Source: Lineus longissimus (taxonomy: Eukaryota; Nemertea; Pilidiophora; Heteronemertea; Lineidae). From it: a stretch of 64,000 nucleotides of DNA. The translations under genes were made by a program, and so were the position numbers. Below the pieces are notes generated by a model. The model saw nothing but the letters and a program-made list of their open reading frames with translations. It was not told the DNA's origin and did no database searches. Below are positions 56,526-64,000 of the stretch, one piece after another; position 1 is the first letter of the stretch, and every line of letters begins with the position of its first letter. The DNA is taken from NCBI RefSeq assembly GCF_910592395.1, contig NC_088326.1, forward strand, positions 7,321,001 through 7,385,000. Direction: 5' to 3'.

Positions 56526-58690
56526 GTGAATAAGAAATATAGACCTTTACTTGTCAATTTACTAGTTCTTAATCTGGTAAATACTCTTTTCTCTTCTATA
56601 AATCTTTTAGCTGTAGCTACTTCTGAAGACATTACCAGATATGGAATAGATTCCATCCTTCAACCCATTTTCACGGAGATCTCAATACTTGGCACAAACG
56701 GTTTTGGTGTGGTCTTGAAATATAACGGGGGAACAGCTGGATGTTAAGGGGACACTGGCTGCTGTGTGCAGACACTCCTGCAGCCCATGAAATCACTGGG
56801 ATGAAGGAAGGAGTTGGATTTGCCTTTAGAAAATGTCGTCAGTGCATGGCCACTTTGAGCAAATGCAAGACCATTTTCTTGCAGAAGATTTTGTGTCCAG
56901 AAACATGGATTCTCATTTTAATAACCACTGTGCTAGTTTGAATACAGATAATACAGATTTACGTAATCACTACTCAGTGTCATATGGAGTGAACAGAAAG
57001 GCCGCGATTACTACAGTGGAACATATTGATATTTTTGAGTGTGTGCCCCAAGATGTGATGCATGTGATTCTCGAAGGCAGTCTTAAGTATACCTTAAAAC
57101 TGTTGTTACAGTCATTTATACAGGAGGGTGTGATCCAAATACCTGACCTAAATGACAGAATTTCGCATTTTCCCCATTCTTACCTGGATGTAGTGGAAAA
57201 GCCAAGTTTAATAAAACCAAGGCACCTGGCGGAGGGAGATTCCGGTTTGCACCAGTCATCTTCTCAGACATGGCTATTAGGTAGACTGTTACCATTCTAT
57301 GTAGGAGATTTGGTTGACCTGCAGCCATTCTTTTTTCTCCTGTTGTAAGCAGGCAACTGGCCAACCACTTAAAGCAGCTAATATACTTCTACCTTAGGTC
57401 ATTCAAACTCAGTTTCCAAGACAAGAATATAATCCCAAAGCAACACTATATGGTTAATTTTCCACAGACTATTTTGAGAATGGGGCCAGTTGTGAGGTAC
57501 TGGTGTATGCGTTTTGAGGCGAAACACAAGTATTTTAAAAGATAATTCTAAAATACCTTGGTACCGTAAAGTCAACTTTTAAATGGAAAATGCAAAGCCT
57601 CGTTCTGAGAGTGGAGTGTTTTGGACACGCAACCAAGATGCTCTACCAAAGTTCCCTCGGGTTGCACTAAAATGTGGAAACCATGCACACGTCACGTCAA
57701 TGGAATTTCAGCTCACTTCAGAAGTTTGAGGCTCTCAAAACACTGCTTCAAACACAAATCAGCCAAGGAAGCATCAACCACCCTAAGTTTTTTAATGAGC
57801 ACTACACATATTTGCCGAGAAAAACGCTCCAAATAGCCCATTTGCGCGGATTTTAGCATCACTTGAGCGAGCCGATGCGGATTTCCTATGCGCGCTGTAC
57901 AAAATGTACATGTCTCATTTTCTGTAACGTTGCCGTAACATAATGTAAACAACGGCGCTACCGGCGCTCCGGGCCGGCGATGGATGGAATTTGCCAAATT
58001 CGCACATATTCAAGTTATTTTCGTGGCCTATCTTTTTAAGTTTGAGGTATTTTAGAATAGAAATTGAACCTTCAGCTTCGGACCTTGGTTGAGTTACCAA
58101 GACACTCTCGGGTGGAGCTAAAATTTCGTAGGCTCGGGTTTGGACTGTATTTTAGCTCCACCCTCGAGTGTCTTGGTAACTCAACCAAGGTCCTCCGCCT
58201 CGGGTTCAATTCCTTAAGCTAAAATAGCAAACTACAAAATCTGCCAAAATACCTACCTAAAAGACATCAGTATGCACAATGTCGTGAATTAATTGATATC
58301 AATAAAACAGGTAACCACCCAATATTTCAGAATGACGTTCTTACCGGACCAAGTAAAACTTTGGAAAATCAGGAACATGCCAATGGTGAAATTAGACGAT
58401 TCTATCCAGATACTCCAGCTGCTGGCATAGTGTATGGCTTGAAATGGCTGAAATGTAATGGAAATATATAAAACCTGGTTGCTTTGTTGTATCAGGCTCA
58501 GATGAAGAAATGCCTGCTTTTGGCAAAGTTAAAGGTATCTGGTTTAATGGTGACAGCTACTTTCTAAGACTCGAGCCATTTGACACTGAATGCATACAGA
58601 ATTTCACAGCCCGACCTCCCAATGGGCTTAGATACTGTTAAACTGAGTTTGCTTCCTGTTCCATTTCCAATGTCGGCATACACCATGGAA
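56526..58690 (+). pseudogene. Frameshifted relic of a widespread, probably transposon-derived protein
   Basis: Recognisable blocks in order but several frames: LLAVATSEDITRYGIDSILQ (56.6 kb), CADTPAAHEITGMKEGVGF and RKCRQCMAT (56.8 kb), HYSVSYGVNRKAAITTVE and QDVMHVILEGSLKY (57.0 kb), SQTWLLGRLLPFYVGDL (57.3 kb), IIPKQHYMVNFPQTILRMGP and WCMRFEAKHKYFK (57.5 kb), FGKVKGIWFNGDSYFL (58.55 kb). These match a large family of uncharacterised proteins abundant in fish, corals and other invertebrates (DTPA..L.GGFKEGVGFA.RKCR.CMAT; LMHD.LEGV; MHYM.H.P). At least four frameshifts or stops. A foldback element at 58.05-58.23 kb has inserted in it. Confidence 0.75.
58046..58229. repeat. Foldback element, copy 2
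   Basis: Arms of about 46 bp (58079-58124 and 58149-58197) pair with few mismatches around TTGGTTGAGTTACCAAGACA, with a 24-base loop. Outer segments (ATTTTAG, AATTGAACC) also pair. Related to the sequence at 140-225. Confidence 0.8.
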
Positions 58691-59217
58691 GGACAACTTC
58701 ATATCCCCATTAAATATGATTTAACAAGCTTATTTGCAGAAAACTCTAGGTTATAAATAACCATAATGATCAGAGTATTGGAAGTCTTGCCATCCATTGT
58801 ATTTCATGATTCCTGAATGCCCAAGTTCTGGAAAAAAATCATGAAACTCTGTCCTGGCCAACAGAATGGTTGGTCGTTTTAGTAAATGAATTTAGGTATA
58901 GTGGCATTTCCCTGAATATTATCCAAAACACTCTTTTCAGGGAATTGTACCTGTCACTCTCATCTATGATTGCTTTGCTCACATGGCCTTCATAGTTAAC
59001 AGACTTAGCGGTATAAGTATTTTTGTACTTCAATCCATGCCCGTAATCATGGTTATGTAATACCGGTTATTTTCAAATTCTTCAATAAAGTTAATATCAA
59101 CCTAATGAGAGACTGATTTACCTGTTTATTATTGACTTCGGAAAAAATGGTTAGAAATGGATACTTCATCAAATCTCTCTCAGTCTGAAATTCCTCCATG
59201 ATCTGAATTCCCTAAAT
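58691..59217. other. Non-coding stretch
   Basis: Nothing recognised. Confidence 0.35.
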
Positions 59218-59658
59218 CAGTTCTGGACGAGTCTTTATTTGGAAACGTTTCTGAATTATGACTCCCGAATCCGAATTAAGACTCCCTAAAAGAGTCCGAA
59301 TTCGAAAACGTTCTGAATTAAGACTCCTTCATTTTCAACACAGGCAGAAATAAATGTACAGCAAAGATGCACTACAAAAAAATCCAAAAAATTCATATCT
59401 CCAAAATTACCCCAGGGATTGAAAAGCTACCCCCCCATTTTGAAGTTGATATGCGCTGCCATCTATCAATAGCTTGAGAAACCCCCCCCCCCCCCCCCCC
59501 GATCAATCGTTTTCACTACCCGATTTGTGTTTTTATGTGAAGGAGTCCGAATTCGGACTCTCTCAAGGTTTCTTAATTCGGACTCGGAGTCCGAATTAAG
59601 ACTCTCGGAGAGTCTTAATTTGGAAACGATTCCGAATAAAAAGACTCGTCCAGAACTG
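59218..59658. mobile_element. 441-bp MITE with AAAT flanks
   Basis: Ends CAGTTCTGGACGAGTCTTT and its reverse complement. Arms also carry repeated GAATTAAGACTC / GAGTCCGAATT words. AAAT lies directly outside both ends (59214-59217, 59659-59662). A run of about 18 C lies inside. Confidence 0.75.
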
Positions 59659-60387
59659 AAATCAACTCAAAATAAATCTCACTTTTTCGAGGGCGAGGTT
59701 TGCAAAATGTTACGTTAGAATCCAGGAAACTCGGTTTTTCAAGGTTTAACTTATAGAGGGCCGTTCAGACAGCAGACGGGAAAAAAACTTTATTCAGATC
59801 TGATCCAATCGAACCGCATTCACACAGCTCTCAAACATTGCACACTGATGTTTAGACAGTCAGCACAATCTGGTCGCATTTCTGTAGCATTGTTTCTGTA
59901 GATGTCATGTGGAACTCTCCAATACCTGTTGGCGCAGTTTTGCTTGTGGAGGTGTAAAAACAGTTTTTTTCTGAACCACGTCATCGCTCCAACTAGTCAT
60001 TGTTACATGTATCAGTAAACCGGTCAGGCTCCATAGCCCGAATAGTGCCAAAAATTAAGTGAATTAACACTGATAAAGCGAGAAAATATGATTTTGACAA
60101 GTGCCACCGCCAAAACACTCTTCTCCTGTAACAGAAAGTGGCACAATTACCAAACCCACATTGGTGCACATGCCCCAATATCGATTTGCGTTAAGACTAC
60201 ACTTTTTGAGAGACCGAATGAATGAAACCACCATTCCTCGATCACTGTTTTTTTTTGAAATACGGATGTTGTATTGGACCACATTAGCATCAGATCACAT
60301 GTGACTCGGCAGAAGTGCAAAAGCCGACCCGAAAGGGTTAAATTAACGTTAAACTAGGTAGAATTCTGATCGGCTTATATTTTTCAA
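59659..60387. other. Non-coding stretch
   Basis: Nothing recognised. Confidence 0.35.
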
Positions 60388-60690
60388 GCTGGCTCAACTC
60401 AACTGGCTCAACTAAACTGGCATTATTCGCCCTGGTTTTTGGCTCAAAGTGTTCACTAACAGTGCAATGAGCCAGTCCAGGTTTGAGCCATTTTTCATGA
60501 GCCAATCCTGAGCCAGTAAAATAGCTCACTGTCAAAAATGAGCCATTGTACTGGCTCACAGACATTTTATTGGCTCATAACTGGCTATACACTTTTACAA
60601 TGGCTCATTTATGGCTCGAATTGAATTTTTCATCTCATATGGCTCAGTCTGAGCCATTAATGGCTCAGACTGAGCCACAACTTTTTGCAG
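60388..60690. repeat. TGGCTCA/TGAGCCA foldback array
   Basis: Well over a dozen copies of TGGCTCA or its reverse complement in 300 bases. It ends with a perfect 38-bp palindrome at 60640-60677 centred on CCATTAATGG. No coding sequence. Confidence 0.85.
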
Positions 60691-60821
60691 TGTGGCAGCA
60701 ATATGTGAGGAGGTGATCGATAACGATTAAATAAAAACAAAAATTACATCAAATTTCTCAATAGGGTCATTCCATTGGTACGGAAGCGTATTAGTGCCAC
60801 ATAAAAAAACCAAACAACATA

Positions 60822-61150
60822 ACTCGTACGTACGAGTTTTATTATCGCATGCGTACAAGATATTTTCTCACACGTGTGACTTAACATCGCATACGTACGA
60901 CTTATTTTCTCATACGTACAATTTACTTTCTAATACGTACAACTTAACATCGCAAACGTACAAGTTATTATCTCATACTTACGACTTACTTTCTCATATG
61001 TAGGCCTACGACTTAACATCGCATACGTACGAGTTATCATCTCATACGTACGACTTAACATCGCATACATACGACTTATTATCGCATACGTACAAGTTAT
61101 TATCTCATACGTACGACTGAACATCACATACGTACGAGTTATTATCTCAC
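60822..61150. repeat. ~22-bp tandem array of CATACGTACGA units
   Basis: About 15 units alternating between ATCGCATACGTACGACTTA and TCTCATACGTACGAGTTATT forms. Each has a CGTACG-type palindrome. It ends about ten bases before the acceptor-like site of the integrase-core pseudogene. Confidence 0.88.
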
Positions 61151-61159
61151 ATCATTTAT

Positions 61160-62530
61160 CTGGTTTACTGTAGATCTCTCAAGTGGCGGACGCACTTGGC
61201 GACAAGGTGCGTGTCTATTTCTCTCTGGGGCTCAATTACAAAGAGATTATTCAAACACTAGCTGATGTCGACGGCATCATACTCAGTCTCCGGACCATGA
61301 ATCGGATCCTTGCCAAGTCTGGCTCATGCAGACGCAAGAATAAGTCTGATGTACTTGACGTTGCTTTGTTTATAATGAAAGAGGTGCAGGCGGCAGGACA
61401 ACTTCATGGGTACAAGTTCATGCACTTAAAGTGCACAGGCGACGGAACAGGCTGAAAACGCGGCTTTATCAAAACCCAGGACCTGACTTTGCTTGGCACA
61501 TTGACACTTATGACAAGTTAAAACCGTTCGGCATATGTATCATTCAATGGATGCATTGATGGTTTTTTCCAGACACATCGTGTGGCTTGAAGCCTACTGT
61601 ACAAACAGTGATCCGGCCGTTATCGCGAGTTACTTCATGCAACCAGTTCAGGGTCGAATGGATTGCCCGAAGCAGCTAAGGCTGGATCCAGGTACCGAGA
61701 ATGGACATGTCGCAGATATGCAGAGGTTCATGAGGCATCACCATGTTGATGAGTTCAGCAGGCGAAGTGTCGTATATGGATCAAGTATAATCAAAGAAGC
61801 TGGTGGTCAATGAATCGAAGACAGAATGCCCAGTTTTGGATGAATCTGTTTCAAGAAATGAAAGAAATCGACGACTTCTCAGGTGATTTCTTGGACAAAT
61901 GTTTGACCCAATTTTGCTTCATGCAGTTAATTCAGGTAAGCCATGGTCCAGAAATTCTTTGATGTTGGGGGGTGAGGGGTGAGATCGGTAGCACATTCAC
62001 TCCTAAAAAAATGAGATGAACTATTAATTGATGTTTTATTCCACCCATAACATGATAAAGATGGGTACAAAGTACAAAAATAGAAGAGGAAATTATATAC
62101 TCTAAATATCAGTGCAGGGAATGTGCCAGTGGATTACATGTAGGCTGTAGACAAACAAGTCTATTACAGAATTATATGCATTGTTTGTCTCTTTCTTTTC
62201 CAGGACAATCTTGACGAGCTTGTACACTTGTGGAACTGTCACAGGATTCGTCCTTGTCGTAATCAAGTTACACCTAATGGTAGACCGCTGATGATGTACA
62301 ACCTGCCACATCTCGTCGGGGGCGAACTGCAAATTTGCGCGGTCACGGACCAACATGTCGACACATGCCTCACGGTGTGCACACCCAAGGGCCGTCTTCC
62401 TTGCGACCAAGACATTTTTAACTTGTCGTGCCTATTGATGACAGAAGCTGGCTTGTCTCCCCCGACAACCCCCACAGAGGGGGTTGTGTTGTACATTTAC
62501 CTAAGAAATGAAATTCTTACAAATCTCTGA
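61160..62530 (+). pseudogene. Integrase-core (rve-like) gene, broken, with one intron
   Basis: Blocks in order: VRVYFSLGLNYKEIIQTL, LSLRTMNRIL and SGSCRRKNKSD (HTH-like part, 61.2 kb); AAGQLHGYKFMHLKC; then in other frames PGPDFAWHIDTYDKLKPFG (first Asp, 61.48 kb), CIDGF, SRHIVWLEAYCTNSDP, LRLDPGTENGHV (second Asp), WWSMNRRQNAQFWMNLFQ and DKCLTQFCFMQLIQ. An intron 61936-62203 (GTAAGC...TTTTCCAG) separates the last part, DNLDELVHLWNCHRIRP to LYIYLRNEIL, ending at 62530. About 25-30 residues are missing near 61.45 kb. Frameshifts lie near 61.55 kb (in a T run) and 61.79 kb. The acceptor at about 61162 suggests an upstream exon was lost or is elsewhere. Confidence 0.75.
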
Positions 62531-63330
62531 AGTCACTGTCTGTTTGTTTCCCAGACGCGTTCAACTGATCCTGAAACTGAAACTGACTGGTAGCTGCCGT
62601 TTATTAGTACATGTGCAAGCCAGGGAGGGACTTATACGTGACTTTTTATGTGATGTATTTATGTGTTATATAATCACACAATTATGTTCTTACAATTGTA
62701 ATTAAAGGAATAAAATAAGGTGCAGAGGTAAAACATGTTTAGTTGAGATCTGAACGTTACCTACGACATTTTAGCTCTTAAATCAATATCGGGCGATTTT
62801 ATAGCATTGTAGGAGGAAACTGGATCCCCGAGAAGAGAGTTGCCAACTCTATCACACGATCTGAGTCCAAAGCGGCAATACAACTGGGTCTCCATAGTTG
62901 ACAGGCACCGATGTCACCGCTGTAGTGAAGTCCTTTTTGATGTACAAACTTTAACAGCGAATACAAACTTTAACAGCCCGTGCAGATGTACTCTACATGA
63001 TAATCATGTTGGCAAAACTCATCAGGGTACTTTACCTTTATCATAATTTGCATTTCAACCCTTAGTGCTACGTTTTTGGTGCATCCTGAGATGCGTGTTG
63101 TGTTTTAACCACTGAGCAGCCGGCATTACAAGGAGTTAGGTCAGCAGTGTGTCTATCTTACGATTTCTCTTCCGGGATCTCTAATCTGCATGATTGGGCT
63201 TGGATGGCCTATCGTAGGACAACAAGGCCAGGTCAGGTTCCAACTACAGTTATCAGGCTGAGAAAAACATAAAGTAGAAAAAACGTTTAAGTAGGAAACA
63301 CGTTTTATTGGTAGAATGGGACTCTGCATT
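62531..63330. other. Non-coding stretch
   Basis: Nothing recognised before the satellite. Confidence 0.35.
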
Positions 63331-64000
63331 CCCTTCAGCAAACAACGCTAACAATATAAGTCAGTCATAGCTCTTGGCCCAGGTAATGATAATTACAGAC
63401 AAACAACAACTGATTTCAACATAATTGACCCGAAAGGTAATGAATTACAAACAACGACTATTTTGAACATGGTGACTCTCCGCCCCCCCTTCAGCAAACA
63501 ATGCTAACAATATAAGTCAGCCATAGCTCTTGGCCCAGGTAATGATAATTACGTACAAACAACAACTGATTTCAACATAATTGACCCGAAAGGTAATGAA
63601 TTACAAACAACGACTATTTTGAACATGGTGACTCTCTCCGCCCCCCCTTCAGCAAACAATGCTAACAATATAAGTCAGTCATAGCTCTTGGCCCAGGTAA
63701 TGATAATTACGTACAAACTACAACTGATTTCAACATAATTGACCCGAAAGGTAATGAATTACAAACAACGACTATTTTGAACATGGTGACTCTCTCCGCC
63801 CCCCCTTCAGCAAACAATGCTAACAATATAAGTCAGTCATAGCTCTTGGCCCAGGTAATGATAATTACGTACAAACAACAACTGATTTCAACATAATTGA
63901 CCCGAAAGGTAATGAATTACAAACAACGACTATTTTGAACATGGTGACTCTCTCCGCCCCCCCTTCAGCAAACAACGCTAACAATATAAGTCAGCCATAG
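63331..64000. repeat. ~158-bp satellite running off the window edge
   Basis: Four full units and a partial one. Each begins CCCTTCAGCAAACAA, with GACCCGAAAGGTAATGAATT in the middle and a CCCCCC run at the junction. Spacing of the TTCAGC word is 156, 158, 158, 158. Units differ at only a few positions. The array continues past the window. Confidence 0.92.

Noticed and set aside
60822-61150. Array that superficially resembles a CRISPR
   Set aside because: Units are contiguous variants without unique spacers, and the genome is eukaryotic.
1-64000. tRNA or rRNA genes
   Set aside because: No cloverleaf A/B-box combination or rRNA core sequence was recognised by eye. A tRNAscan or Rfam run would be needed to exclude small RNA genes.

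Overview
This window is eukaryotic. It has spliced exons with GT/AG borders, long introns, microsatellites, satellites, non-LTR, Ty3/gypsy and BEL/Pao retroelements, PIF/Harbinger-type DNA elements, and almost no long open frames outside transposons. The protein families (HECT ligases of the G2E3-like type, BEL/Pao, CR1/L2 non-LTR elements, integrase-core genes with introns) suggest a non-vertebrate animal, probably marine. Mollusc, annelid, brachiopod and invertebrate deuterostome cannot be told apart from the sequence alone.

The only convincing host gene is on the minus strand, from about 46.2 kb down to 14.39 kb. About 15 short exons build a HECT-domain E3 ubiquitin ligase of the G2E3-like type: N-terminal modules at 46.1, 36.4 and 34.1 kb, linker exons and a small Cys/His exon at 33-20 kb, a ubiquitin-interacting-motif-like segment at 18.1 kb, and the HECT domain in the last five exons (18.2-14.39 kb). 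The last exon carries the catalytic-type STC motif. Two exons (about 36.6 and 18.05 kb) need a one-base frame change to read through, so the copy is either decaying or has assembly errors. Its introns hold most of the mobile DNA.

The dominant repeat is a superfamily of non-autonomous elements with ends GAAATGGCC...GTGCTCACCT and AGGTGAGCTAAAAA. Eight close copies of about 1.15 kb lie at 1.9, 4.1, 15.5, 19.3, 23.4, 31.3, 37.4 and 44.1 kb, with diverged relatives at 13.7, 34.5 and 43.0-45.8 kb. Each copy has a hairpin end, a variable (GAC)n tract and three degenerate ~300-bp internal repeats. The internal repeats carry an AGGTCA-CAG-AGGTCA pair (a DR3 nuclear-receptor-type site) and a CCACCAGGGGGC core (a CTCF-type site). 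This is the most interesting pattern in the window.

Other mobile DNA: a BEL/Pao relic (10.0-10.45 kb), a PIF/Harbinger element with perfect 57-bp inverted ends and a truncated transposase (28.9-30.15 kb), an apparently intact CR1/L2-like ORF of 1,090 codons (39.0-42.3 kb), a nearly intact Ty3/gypsy gag-pol split by one stop codon (48.5-52.7 kb), MITEs at 54.05 and 59.2 kb, and broken integrase-core genes at 0.3 and 61.2 kb. A frameshifted relic of a widespread, probably transposon-derived protein family lies at 56.5-58.7 kb. Several elements are foldbacks whose arms are arrays of a short word: TTCGCCTAC at 11 kb, GTTTCGCTACA at 25.6 kb, TGGCTCA at 60.5 kb. Satellites lie at 7.4-9.3 kb (85/91-bp units), 60.8-61.15 kb (about 22 bp) and 63.3 kb to the window edge (about 158 bp).

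All positions were read by eye. Exon borders may be off by one or two bases, and family assignments rest on recognised motifs, not searches.
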